The notes under the pieces: model-generated
Databases searched by the model: none
Seen by the model: the letters and a program-made list of their open reading frames with translations, nothing else
Told to the model about the DNA's origin: nothing
DNA from: Mauremys mutica
Taxonomy: Eukaryota; Chordata; Testudines; Geoemydidae
Direction of reading: 5' to 3'
Assembly: GCF_020497125.1 (NCBI RefSeq)
Contig: NC_059082.1
Location: 19,519,965 to 19,583,964 of the forward strand
DNA: 64,000 bases
Part shown: positions 1 to 52,456 of the stretch, piece by piece
Position numbering within the stretch: the first letter of the stretch is position 1
Layout: each line of letters starts with the position of its first letter
Program-made: the position numbers and the translations under genes

Positions 1-235
1 CCATTTTCTACCTGATCTTATTTTGTATATATCACACCTTGTGCAGGTGGTTATTTAAGTACTTACATAGTTGTGATAAGATTTGAAACTTCCTTGAAGT
101 ACTTACATCTAGTAGCATCAGATGCTCTTATAACTTCAAGTGCTTTTGAAGATAAGGGATATAATACACCGGGCATGGAGTGGGGGTAGGACACAGAATA
201 CACTTTGCTCATTCTCCATGTATTGATCTCTCTAG

Positions 236-41669
<41,434 letters not shown>

Positions 41670-41773
41670 CCCTGATGTTCAGAATTGTAAAAGGGTACTA
41701 GATATAATTTATATAGTTCAGTAAATAGTTTGGAGGTGTATCCAGCACCTTATTTATATAAAACCATTTAAAA

Positions 41774-41779
41774 AATAAA
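41774..41779 (+). terminator. NNT: NNT poly(A) signal candidate
   Basis: AATAAA about 105 bp after the NNT stop codon, the first canonical signal downstream. Another AATAAA lies near 41870, so alternative 3' ends are possible. Confidence 0.6.
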
Positions 41780-43199
41780 AGAGCATCCAAACATAACAAA
41801 TTAGCTCTTCGGCTGATTGGTGATTTATGTGCCTTCGTACACACAAATGTAAGTCCCTGTATTTAATAATAATAAAAACAATTTTGCTCCCCTGGTGTTG
41901 CAGATTAATTATTTCTCTAATCTTGCAGCCTCAGATACAGCACTTTGGTTTTCTCGCTGTTTTCTCTTTATGTTCAGTGAGACAGAAATTATTGCAGAAA
42001 AGCTTTGGTTTATCCTTCTCCTAATGAATAGATCCTTGGTGCAAAACAATGCTTTGTAATGGTATAAATGTGAACCTCAGTATAGCACCAGGAAGATTTA
42101 CAGATTTGCTTTAAATGACATTATTGGGTAGAGGAAGTATTTACTGCTCCTTTACACATCCTGGTAAGAACCAGGATGAGTACTGGCATATAGCATCGTA
42201 GGCTGATCGTAGGTAATCTGCCATTCATTGTGGGTATGTGGGGCAAGAGTTCCTGGAGTTAGCAGTGTAGCCTCCCATGCCTGCTGCTCCACTCTACAGT
42301 TCATCCATAGCTCTTTCTTGGGTCATTCCATTCCAGTATGTGCAGATCCTGAGGCTTCTTACTTTGCCCACTCTCACGGCCTTCTTCCATGCTGGGCTAT
42401 TACAAAGAACACCTCGGTGATGCATAGGACGTGCTGAGATACCCTACCCAACTATTCTGCTGGCAGACTCCCCCACTTACATGGATGTCTAAATAAGTCA
42501 GAGGGACTTACATCTTCTGAATCTGGGTGAACTTCAGCCATACTCTAGTCATTCTAAAAATGATTCCGGAACTAACTGGAATAAAGGAAGCCCAAGCTAA
42601 TAGCAGCAGCAGCAGCACAAAGCAGCATTCATGCTATTAACATGGCAGCCAAACAACAGATTTCTAGGAAACGTTAATTAACAGCTGGCTATGCAGGTAA
42701 GATATTGAGATCAAGGCAAGCATGGATGCATGATTATACCATTGGACATACAGTGTGTATGGCAGTCAGATTTAGCTGGGCTCCAAAATGTGCATAAGAT
42801 GCATATTGATTTTCCTAGGAAATATCTATCAAACCTACATGCTGCCAGGTGCTATTCTGTAAAGTAAAAAAGCAGATGAATTGGAAATTTATATCAGCAG
42901 TCTCTTGACAGAACTATTTATGTGAGTATCCCAACACAAAAATGCTTTTCCTTATGTGCTTCTCTAAACTGGTGACAAAGCCTGTTCTAGAACTGATTCA
43001 AAGTTTTAGTGCTAACTTTTAAAGCCTTATTTGTGCTGAATCTTGCTAGCTTAGAGAGCACCACTCTCTTCAATAGCCACCTTGGTGTGGTCAGCAGGAT
43101 GCTACGACTGACCCCAGAATGAAACTTTTGGTGGCTGGGCATTCTCAGTCACAGTCCTCTGACTGTGAAATTACTTCCTACCAAAGAGCAGGGTAGGGA
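41780..43199. other. NNT 3' flank, nothing recognised
   Basis: Possible NNT 3'UTR extension, then intergenic sequence. A short AGC repeat lies at about 42603-42616. No coding or RNA gene signal. Confidence 0.5.
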
Positions 43200-43360
43200 C
43201 GAAGGGTCAGGGGATCCATAAAGTAGTAGATACCTATTTTATAAGTGGGGAAAGTGAGGCACAGAGTCATATAGCATCAGTGATAGAGCTGGTACTAGAA
43301 CCCAGATAAATTGGTGGGAAACTTTCTGTTCTGCCCACTATGCTACGTGGCCTCTCTGGG
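43200..43360 (-). mobile_element. MIR SINE relic
   Basis: Contains tataagtggggaaagtgagg, cacagagtcatatagcatcag and gagctggtactagaaccc, matching the reverse MIR core, then a tail near ctatgctacgtggcctc. Confidence 0.8.
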
Positions 43361-44307
43361 CACGCCCTAGCAGCAGTGGTAAGCTGAAGTGTTAGTAATC
43401 AAATTATGGTTGAGATAAGCTAATTATAGTGCACAGGTAGCAACACTATTAAGTTTGAATCAGGATTTCCATTTTAAAACAGTCTACAAAATGCCTGTTT
43501 TCAGTTAGAGGATCAGACCCAAATGCTTACTGTATTTTATGAACTACTTGAATTGTCTATGGCAGTTTATGGTGAAAAAAATGTTAATTATGAGTGTTTG
43601 TTTTTAAAAAAAAGAAAGTACCATGTGACTAATTTTTCTTTAGATTCCTTTTTAAAAATGCTCTAGAACAGTCTGAGATATGAAAGTAAATATATCATTC
43701 TTTGCAATGAGTGGACTGGTTGAATGGTTGTTAAAAACTGCAATCTACTTTATAAAAACAGTTTTTGAAGTTTAAAACATGACTTTCTGAATGTCAATGT
43801 TGATAGTGTTATCAAAGGCAACATTGTTACTAATGACAAAGGAGCATAGAAGTTACATTAAACAATGTCACTGAAGCCAAACAATAATAATAATAATTTA
43901 GGAGTTATGTCAACACATTGCCAGAGACTGTCACACACAGCCTTAATAATGACTTCATACTCTTGTAACAGCAGAACACCACATATCATGGTCACATAGG
44001 CTATTCAATGGGAAAATTGCTATGCTTTAATATTGCTAAGATCACCATTAAGATTCTTTGTAACAAAACAAGCTGGGTAAATTTGGGGCTGGTATTGCTT
44101 TTTGGTAGGTGCTGACATGGAAGTCAGTGTCTCGAAGTAGATTTATGGCATTGTAGGTGATGTGAAGATGGCAAGGAATGGTTTGCTCTTCACTCCTTAG
44201 TTCTGTGCTTTCAAAGATCTGGGTGGGGTGTGTCTTGAGGTAACCTTGCCTTTCATTAAATGACAATTTTTTGTGTTAGCTTGTATCTAAACTAAGTATG
44301 TTAATTA

Positions 44308-44772
44308 TGATTAAGGCTACGGGTATGTCACAGAGGTCGCAGAAGTAATGGAATCCATGATTTCCAGGGACCTCAGTGACATTGGGGCCTCACAGCAGTC
44401 CAGCCATTGGTGGCAGCACGGGACCTCCCCCAGCCCTGTAGGGTGGCAAGGATCCCTGGCAGCTCCCCAGCTTCCACAGGGGAATCCCCCAGAGAACCCC
44501 CATCTCCCACAGGTGGCAGGTGATGCCCCAGAGCTCCCCACCTGCTGGGGAATCCCCCAAAGCATCCCAGCCCCTGCCAGTGGCAGAGGACCTAAGAAAT
44601 CCCAGCCTGGGTCAGGGTCCCTCCCAGCCAATGGGCGGGGGCGCACCTCCCTGCAGGGGGTAAGGTGCTGGACCTCCTCCTTCCCCGTTTTATCAGGGCT
44701 GTTTTTAGTAAAAGTCAGGGACAGGTTGCGGCTTCCATGAACTTTTATTCATTACCTGTGACCTGTCCCTTG
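44308..44772. mobile_element. MITE, left end plus body
   Basis: Starts gattaaggctacgggtatg, runs gtcacagaggtcgcagaag and has the internal block tttttagtaaaagtcaggga shared with the copy at 53882-54262. The right terminus is missing: homology ends at acctgtcccttg, exactly where the coiled-coil fragment begins. Confidence 0.65.
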
Positions 44773-45215
44773 CATCTGTTAAAGCAGAGATGGCAAAGGC
44801 CTGTGCTCACTGGAACACACAAAAGCAAGAAGAAATCCTCCGACTACAGGAACAAAATGAGCGAGACTATCATGCATTCTTAAATTATTACAGAAATAAA
44901 ATTAAGGAGGTGCTTGCAACAGCCAAGGAAGATCTTGTGAAGCAGAAAAATGAATTGCCTATTCAGAAAGACGCACAACTAAATGAGAATTGGCAGCTAG
45001 GGAAACTAAGAAACTCCAGGAGAAAATTCGCCAATCCAAGGAAGAGATTCGGATTGAACTTGAGTTCCTGTTAGGAGAAGAAATCCATGACGAATTAGTC
45101 AAGAGCACAAATAATAAGCACAGTTGGCAGTACAAATGGTCGAGTAGTGCCTTCAGTTAAACTACCAATACAAGGAAAAGCTAAAGGCTCCCTTACAGAA
45201 GGCTTATAGAGGCAC
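44773..45215 (+). pseudogene. Broken coding fragment of an unidentified coiled-coil protein
   Basis: The first frame reads [20 protein letters not shown] and continues with charged heptad-like sequence ([20 protein letters not shown]) to about 44990. There a one-base shift is needed to continue as [19 protein letters not shown] and [21 protein letters not shown] second shift near 45130 is needed to continue as NGRVVPSVKLPIQGKAKGS to a stop. The composition and long uninterrupted stretches look like a real former protein rather than a chance frame. No intron is needed, so a processed copy is possible, but no poly(A) tail or duplication was seen. I do not recognise the parent gene. Confidence 0.55.
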
Positions 45216-45249
45216 AATGTACTCCATTCCAGAAAAAAAACACCTTTCT

Positions 45250-45385
45250 GGAAGAGATACTTTAGTTAAACTCAAGTTATTGGGCTCAACACAGGGGTAA
45301 TTGGGTGAAATTCTATGAACCGTGTTACCCAGGTGGTTAGACTAGCTGATCAAATGGTCCCTTCTAGCATGCAAATCTAAGACTA
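45250..45385 (+). mobile_element. CR1-related 3'-end fragment
   Basis: gtaattgggtgaaattctatg, then ggtggttagactagctgatc and aatggtcccttctagcatgc: the 3' tail of a CR1-family LINE in plus orientation. Confidence 0.7.
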
Positions 45386-47684
45386 AAATGATGAGTGCAC
45401 CTCTTCAACCTGAGACTGGTGACTCCTGTACTTCTCTCCAGGAAAAGGAACAGCTTTTCACAACTTTCTACAGTCACATTCAGGAGTGGATCTAGTGCCT
45501 CCATTAACCAAACATGGAAGAGAAACCACTTTCCTTTCCACTTCTGGCACAAAAAAAATAAAATAAAACATCTTTGAGGACACAGGCAAAAGCAGGATTC
45601 CAGCACTGCAGGAGATGAATGGACCAGACCGCAGGTAAGATGGCTCTTTGCACTTTTATCACCACAGTTGTACTTGGTACTCATGGCAAACTCTCTATTC
45701 CCTTCAAGTACCAGAGGTGCTTCAATTTAAGGCAGTCAGATATCCTTGTGTTCAGAAAACAGGGATGTATCTTCTTTTTCTCCTGTATCTTGAAACCTTT
45801 TAGGTTGCTGCTAGACCAAGCTTAAACCTGTCTTTTCCCCTCACTCTGGATGTTGTCTCCTAGTACCTCCCTGCCCTGATGTCATAGGTGGATGAGAGGT
45901 TCTCTTTGGGTTCAGATGAGATAGGGGCCATTCCAGTTTTAAGAAATAGGTCCAGAATTAGCCCTTAACTAATTTGCCCTTAGTCCCTGACCCTTATTTT
46001 AGTTAACAGGGAGGTCAGTGCTGCTAACTCCACTTGAAAGGATTAAATACTTGTTATCTTTCATTTGGCAATGCAAAGCTCTTCTTTTGGGTAGAAGCTG
46101 GAAAATCTATTGGAGATCATGATACTTATTCAGTGGGTTGAGGAGCCTCTTTTTTTGCCATCTCCAACTTAAATAATGGATTTAAATCTTTTTTTGGAGA
46201 AAGCCAAGTTTCAGGCAGAACAGGTCTGAAACAGTGGTTACACTGACCTTCTGCCTGCCCCCTCACAAGGTTATCAGAGGAATACCAATAGATCCTAAAT
46301 AATGTAGGCCCTAGATGTGTCCCATAGTTGTGAGAGTGATTTCTATTGGTTTAAGAATTAGTGTAGCCTTATAGCAAAGTTAATTTTGAAAAAAAAAATC
46401 TGAACCCAATTTTCTGGAGAGTCAATGTTCCAGATTTTAAATATTGCCTGTACATTGAGTTCATCTGAGAACTAAAAATTAATTTAGTTCTGGAATAGCT
46501 TCTTAACTCCCATTGTTAAAATAAAGTGAGGTACCCAAACTTACATTTGGAAAATGTTTTTAACCTTATGAAAGTATTTTCCAAAAGTAACGAAGACCAG
46601 CTTATATAAGCTTTTATCTGACCTCTACTGTTTAAATAAAAAAACATGTTTTCAGGGAAATGTCTTGGAAGAAAAAAATAGATTTTCTCCTCTGTTTGAT
46701 TCTTGTAAAACATTAGGTCACTGAGTTCACTTTTTGTATGTGTTTAAAATGGGTGAAAGTTTTTCTTCTCAAACTATTATACACTGTTTAAAAAGCGTTT
46801 CTTTGACTTTCTTAAAGTTAAAGCAATCTTTGTTTTAGAAACACAAGTACGGATGAAAATGTCAAAAAGACCATCAAAATTCATACCAGAGGAAACAGCA
46901 TTAATCATTGTGAAAAGCCAAATAACCTCTCTCAATAACAATAAAAACAAATGACTAAGAAATCTGTTGTTCCAATAGCTGAGAGATGACTTGCTGTAAG
47001 AAAAATACACACAAACTTGCTTTTCACTTTAGCAGCTGCACTATCACATTTGAAATACTGTTTATCATTCTGATGCTGAATCTGTGCCTCTAATGAACAG
47101 TGTTATTTTAATTCATGCATACTAACTAAATCTTTCTACTCCTAGGGCCAAATGGTCAGTCCTGGCCTTCACTTTTGTGTATGTACACAGAGTGATTTCC
47201 ACGTTCAAAAAAAAAAAAAAATCTGTTTCATGCCTACCTGAAGAAGTGAAATTGGGTGGACATGTAAAACTGGAGACGAGCTAGAAGCTGTCTGAAAAAG
47301 TGGCTCTTTAGTTTGTATTTCAACGCTCTATTTATTGTGATTAATTCAATACTTTGGTACACTTAAAACAAAAGTAAAACAACAATTAATTTGTTTTATG
47401 GCCCCCAAACAAAATTATATACAAGTTTAAAAACAGAAATTCGTAATGCTTTTTTCACAGTGCTGTTTACTTGCCCTCGGATACTAAGGCTCCCCTTTGG
47501 CAGGGGAGAGAAGGACTGATGCAGATGGAAAGTTAGTCAGGTTTACTGAGGAAAAAAAGATGCAACTAAAACAAACTCAGAGATTTCTGAAAAAGGTTAA
47601 CTATTATGATTTTTCTTGTCTCTTTTTTACAAGATTTGTGTCTCCCTCACCAACATAAGACAAAGACAGAAACACCTAGCCAGC
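45386..47684. other. Intergenic, nothing recognised
   Basis: AT-rich sequence, no coding signal or clear repeat; poly-A runs near 46390 and 47206. Confidence 0.5.
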
Positions 47685-47770
47685 TTAGGCCTGGTCTATA
47701 CTTAAAAAATTTACCAGCATCTGCTCAGCATCATGCCACCTAAGTACCTTTGTGCATCTAGGCCTATATT
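47685..47770. mobile_element. Fragment with a Harbinger-like terminus
   Basis: taggcctggtctatactt resembles the inverted right terminus of the Harbinger element at 48143-52380 (ggcctggtctacacta). No partner end identified. Confidence 0.4.
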
Positions 47771-48515
47771 TTTATCTATATCATTTTTCCAGCTTTATTT
47801 AAAACTAACAAACTTTATAATTTGTTTTCCATTCATTCAACTAACTTGGGTCTTTTAATTTCCACCACCCCCCCTTGAGGAAATATTGTCCTAATAATTT
47901 CAGTAAGCAATTGTGATACCAACAGCATGAAGTCAGCCTGATTGGTTAGAGCACATTCCTAAACAGTATAATTAGCTGAACTACATTTTACTATGTTTGA
48001 GAAAAGAGATTCCATGTTGACATATTAACTCATCTTTACAATCCTGAGATCTTACTATTTCCAATATGAGGTCTTAATTCTCCATTCCTTGCCTCAGGCA
48101 CATTGTGTTTTACCCAAGGTGAGGACTGCAGGGTCAGACTAAGGGTACGTCTACACTACGGGACTATTCCGAATTTGCATAAACCGGTTTTGTAAAACAG
48201 ATTTTATAAAATCGAGTGTGCGCGGCCACACTAAACACATTAAATCGGTGGTGTGCGTCCATGGTCCGAGGCTAGCGTCGATTTCTGGAGCGTTGCACTG
48301 TGGGTAGCTATCCCGTAGCTATCCCATAGTTCCCGCAGCCTCCCCCGCCCCTTGGCATTTCCGGGTTGAGATCCCAGTGCCTGATGGGGCAAAAATCATT
48401 TTCGCGGGTGGTTCTGGGTACAGCCTCACCCCTCCCTCCCTCCCTGACAGCGGCAGACAACCGTTTCGCGCCTTTTTTGCTTGGTGAACCGTGCAGACGC
48501 CATAGCACAGCAAGC

Positions 48516-49805
48516 ATGGACCCTGCTCAGCTCCATACCGCAATCGTGGATGTTTTAAACACCTCGCGCACTCTCGTGCAGTATATGCTGAACCAGGACC
48601 TTCGAACCGAGGCGAGTAAGAGGCGGATACGGCAGCGCGGCGATGACAGTGATGAGGACGTGGACACAGAATTATCTCAAACCGCGGGCCCCGGCGCTTT
48701 GGAGATCCTGATGGTAATGGGGCAGATTCTATCCATTGAACGCCGATTTTGGGCCCGGGAAACAAGCACTGACTGGTGGGACCGCATTGTGTTGCAGGTG
48801 TGGGACGATTCCCAGTGGCTGCGAAACTTTCGCATGCGTAAGGGCACTTTCATGGAACTTTGTGACTTGCTTGCCCCTGCCCTGAAACGCCATAATACCA
48901 AGATGAGAGCAGCCCTCACAGTAGAGAAGCGAGTGGCGATAGCCCTGTGGAAGCTTGCAACGCCAGACAGCTACCGGTCAGTCGGGAATCAATTTGGAGT
49001 TGGAAAATCTACTGTGGGGGCTGCTGTGATGCAAGTAGCCAAAGCAATCACTAAGCTGCTGCTACGAAAGGTTGTGACTCTGGGAAACGTGCAGGCCATA
49101 GTGGATGGCTTTGCTGCAATGGGATTCCCTAACTGTGGGGGGGCGATAGATGGAACCCATATCCCTATCTTGGCACCGCAGCACCAGGGCACCCAGTACG
49201 TAAACCGGAAGGGGTACTTTTCAATGGTGCTGCAAGCACTGGTGGATCACAAGGGACGTTTCACAAACATCCACGCGGGATGGCCAGGGAGGGTTCATGA
49301 CGCTCGCGTATTCAGAAGCACTACTCTGTTTAAACGGCTGCAACAAGGGACTTACTTCCCAGACCAGAAAATAACAGTTGGGGATGTTGAAATGCCTGTC
49401 GTTATCCTGGGGGACCCAGCCTACCCCTTGATGCCATGGCTCATGAAGCCATACACAGGCAGCCTGGACAGTGGTCAGGATCTGTTCAATTACAGGCTGA
49501 GCAAGTGCAGAATGGTGGTGGAATGTGCATTTGGCCGTTTAAAGGCGCGCTGGCGCACATTACTGACTCGCTCAGACCTCAGCCAAACCAATGTCCCCTA
49601 TGTTATTGCTGCTTGCTGTATTCTCCACAATCTCTGTGAGAGTAAGGGGGAGACCTTTATGGCGGGGTGGGAGGCTGAGGCAAATCACCTGGCCGCTGAT
49701 TACGCGCAGCCAGACACCAGGGAGATTAGAAGAGCACACCAGGAAGCGGTGCGCATCAGAGAAGCTTTGAAAACGAGCTTCATCAATGGCCAGGGTACAG
49801 TGTGA
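48516..49805 (+). CDS. PIF/Harbinger transposase (HARBI1-like), intact
   Basis: DDE-superfamily nuclease that cuts and joins transposon ends in the nucleus. From the Met at 48516 (MDPAQLHTAIVDVLN) it is 429 residues; the frame is open 50 codons further upstream (to 48366), but that part looks like leader. A helix-turn-helix-like segment (YRSVGNQFGVGKSTVGAAV) precedes the catalytic part. Conserved acidic residues: D212 in GGAIDGTHIPI, D262 in GRVHDARVF, D300 in GDPAYPL, E336 in VVECAFGRLKARWR. D300 and E336 are separated by 35 residues, but I do not decide which Asp is the second catalytic one. The C-terminal VIAACCILHNLCE is typical of the family. No stop or frameshift. Confidence 0.9.
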   Translation: MDPAQLHTAIVDVLNTSRTLVQYMLNQDLRTEASKRRIRQRGDDSDEDVDTELSQTAGPGALEILMVMGQILSIERRFWARETSTDWWDRIVLQVWDDSQWLRNFRMRKGTFMELCDLLAPALKRHNTKMRAALTVEKRVAIALWKLATPDSYRSVGNQFGVGKSTVGAAVMQVAKAITKLLLRKVVTLGNVQAIVDGFAAMGFPNCGGAIDGTHIPILAPQHQGTQYVNRKGYFSMVLQALVDHKGRFTNIHAGWPGRVHDARVFRSTTLFKRLQQGTYFPDQKITVGDVEMPVVILGDPAYPLMPWLMKPYTGSLDSGQDLFNYRLSKCRMVVECAFGRLKARWRTLLTRSDLSQTNVPYVIAACCILHNLCESKGETFMAGWEAEANHLAADYAQPDTREIRRAHQEAVRIREALKTSFINGQGTV

Positions 49806-49897
49806 CTGCTGTGTTTGTTGATGAACACCCAACCCCCTTGATTGACTCAGTCCCTGTAAGCAACTCCCCCTCCCCCTTCGAGTACAGCTTACTTATG

Positions 49898-49903
49898 CAA
49901 ATA
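49898..49903 (+). terminator. Transposase poly(A) signal candidate
   Basis: AATAAA (in gcaaataaagtc) about 95 bp after the transposase stop. About 30 bp further, ctttattgattcattataa supplies the complementary signal for the minus-strand Myb-like gene, so the two genes end tail to tail. Confidence 0.6.
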
Positions 49904-50024
49904 AAGTCACTCATTTAAAAAGCATGAATTCTTTATTGATTCATTATAAAAAGAGGGAGAGAAGTAAGGGTGTGCTTTGGGAGGAGGAAAGGAGGGATGG
50001 AGAAGGCCATTAAAAAAATAAAAT

Positions 50025-51992
50025 TCAGAGTAACGACATCCTTCTGGTTGGGCTGTCCACGGGGGTGGAGTGGGCGGGTGCACGGAGCCTCCCCCCACGC
50101 GTTCTTACACGTCTGGGTGAGGAGGCTAAGGAACATGGTGAGGGGGGAGGGTGGTTATACAGGGGCTGCAGCGGCACTCTGTGATCCTGCTGCCGTTCCT
50201 GAAGCTCCACAAGACGCCGGAGCATGTCAGTTTGATCACGCAGCAGCCCCAGAGTTGCATCCCGCCACCGCTGATCTTCCTGCCGCCACCGCTGATTTTC
50301 CTGCCGGTCTTCCTGCCGCCACCTCTCATCTCGGTTGTCCCTCCTGTCCTCACGTTCATCCCTCCTGTCCTCACGTTCACTGGCCTCTTTCCTGTAATTT
50401 GAAACCACGTCCTTCCACTCATTCAGATGAGCTCTTTCATTGCGTGTAACTTCCATAATATCCGAGAACATCTCATCTCGCGTCTTCTTTTTCCTCCGCC
50501 TTATCTGTGCTAGCCTTTGGGATGGAGGAGGGACGCTTGAAATATTTGCAGCTGCATGAGGGAGATAAATATTTAGAAAGATACATTTTACAGAACAATG
50601 GTTATACTCTTTCACAGTGAAAAGCACTATTCACCTTACATAGCACATGTGATTTCCCTACAAGGTCGCATTTTTCATCTTAATAGTGCCTGCTTGCAAC
50701 TCTTGGGTTACAGATCTCAGACACAGGTCCAGGCATCAGGATTCAGCTTGCATGCGGCCATGGTAAGCCACTGTCTCAGTGATTTACCCCTCCCCCCCCA
50801 ACGCATGGCTAATACCACGCTAGCTCCCTGCTAATCAACAACCTTCCCCCTCCCCCCCACCCACTGCTTGTCCGGTAGCTTGGGGAAGATCGCCTCGCCG
50901 GTGACCAAACAGAAAAGATCATCGGCATTTCACTCCTCCCCTCCCCCCGCTTCGCTACGTGCAGGAAAGTGTTTTTTTTAAGCTGCTGCATTCCACGAAC
51001 CCAGTAGAAAAATGGCCACCCCCCCTTACTTAAATTCCTGATTTCTAACCAGGTTATCCTGAACGATATCACTTTGCTGAGGATAACAGAACAAGATAAA
51101 GAGCGCATGCTTCTTGAATGCCAGCAGTCACCGGGACCATACGCCGCTATGCTTTGCCACGCAATGATACCTGATTACTTGCTACATGCATGGCATGGTA
51201 AAGTGTCCTACCATGGTGGGCGGAACAAGGATGCTTTGCCCAGAAACCTTCTGCAAAGGCTTCTGGAGTACCTACAGGAGCGCTTCATCGAGATGTCCCT
51301 GGAGGATTTCCTCTCAATCCCCGGACATGTTAACAAACTTTTCTAAGTAACTATACTGTCTGCGAATGCGTCCCAAGTCCTCAGGGCAAATCAATCATTA
51401 AAAAAGGCTTGCTTAAAAAACACTGTTTGCTATTTGCAAAGGTACACTCACCAGAGCTCCCTTCCATGGCGTCATTCTCTGGAATAGTTGCTTGTGAGGG
51501 CTGGGAGCAGGGTAATTCCGTCAGGGTGATAAAAAGCTCCTGGCTGCTGGGGGTCACGGAGTGCTGTGTGCTCTCTGCGAGGTCTTCCTCCTCTTCTTCA
51601 TCTTCATCTTCCCCGTCTGACATGGCAGAGATTACAACCCCCACCTCGGAATCCACGGTCAGGGGTGGGGTACTTGTGGCGCAGCCCCCTAAAATTGCAT
51701 GCAGCTCAGCATAGAAGCGGCATGTTTTTCGACCTGCCCCGGACCTTCCGTTTGCTTCTTTGGTTTTCTGGTAGGCTTGTCTGAGCTCCTTAACTTTCAC
51801 TCTGCACTGCACGGAGTCCCTGCTGTGGCCTTTATCCGTCATAGACTTAGAAATTCTTTCAAATACTTTTTCATTTCGTCTTTTGGAACGCAGTTCTGTT
51901 AGCACTGAATCCTCTCCCCATATAGCGATCAGATCCATTACCTCCCGAGCGGTCCATGCTGGGGCTCTTTTTCGATTCTCAGGAGACTGCAT
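50025..51992 (-). CDS. Harbinger Myb/SANT-like accessory protein, two exons
   Basis: Partner protein that in known Harbingers binds DNA and helps bring the transposase to the nucleus and transposon ends. Exon 1 is 51992-51452 (MQSPENRKRAPAWTAREVMD onward); an upstream in-frame Met at 52112 gives a 40-residue longer form. It contains a Myb/SANT-like tri-helix (WTAREVMDLIAIW to RKTCRFYAELHAIL) and an acidic patch (DGEDEDEEEEEDLAE). The donor is gtgagt after 51452. The acceptor ctccctcatgcag leads into exon 2, 50551-50025, in phase (GSSA|ANISSVPPPSQR). Exon 2 has a basic stretch RRRKKKTRDEMF and a charged helical repeat (REDRRDEREDRRDNRDERW). The joint frame is open to the stop. Confidence 0.82.
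50598..51346 (+). CDS. Third Harbinger ORF, spliced, BEN-like C-terminal region
   Basis: Exon A: in-frame stretch ending HAAM at 50762, followed by donor gtaagc; the in-frame Met at 50598 is the earliest possible start but upstream exons may exist. Exon B: acceptor ttctaaccag, then 51053-51346, starting VILNDITLLRITEQDKERM and ending SIPGHVNKLF-stop. The junction keeps frame. The region PYAAMLCHAMIPDYLLHAWH through LPRNLLQRLLEYLQERFIEM resembles the BEN domain pattern (LL..F...L....GK...ALP...L..L..Y...RF), a DNA-binding and protein-interaction fold; this is judged by eye. The ORF lies wholly inside the 900-bp intron of the antisense Myb-like gene. Weak ATTAAA near 51397. Function unknown. 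Confidence 0.5.
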
Positions 51993-52456
51993 TGTTAACT
52001 GTGCTGATGAGCTGTGCGTGGTCACCTGTGATGATGAGCTCTCCACGCTGGGGAAGCAGGAAATGAATTTCAAAAGTTCGCGGGGCTTTTCCTGTCTACC
52101 TGGCCAGTGCATCCGAGTTGAGAATGCTGTCCAGAGCGGTCAGTGGTGCACTGTGGGATAGCTCCCGGAGGCCAATACCGTCGATTGCGGCCACACTAAC
52201 CCTATTCCGATATGTTAATACCGATATTAGCGCTACTCCTCTCGTCGGGCAGGAGTACAGAAACCGATTTAAAGAGCCATTAAAATCGATATAAGGTGCC
52301 TCCTAGTGTGGACGGTTGTGGCGTTAAATCGGTTTTAGGCTCCTAAAACCGATTTAAACGCCTAGTGTAGACCAGGCCTCAAAGTAGGCCCTAACTGGCA
52401 ACCCTTAGAGATATGCATAGTCTCACTGAAACAAGTAGTGATTAAAAATTACACAT

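Larger units (their letters stand above)
48143..52380. mobile_element. PIF/Harbinger DNA transposon, apparently complete
   Basis: About 4.2 kb between gggtacgtctacacta (left) and tagtgtagaccaggcctc (right), inverted over a core of ten bases (gtctacacta). Further inside, both ends carry copies of aaatcggt/accgattt and a cactgtggg(a)tagct block (left near 48296, right near 52150). It encodes a transposase on plus and a spliced Myb-like protein on minus, the standard two-gene kit of animal Harbingers, converging with poly(A) signals near 49900-49935. A third spliced ORF lies in the Myb intron. The 3-bp target duplication is not clear (left taa, right tca or aaa). No inactivating change was seen in the main genes. 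Confidence 0.85.

Noticed and set aside
42603..42616. AGC run as a disease-type trinucleotide expansion
   Set aside because: Only about four to five units in intergenic sequence.
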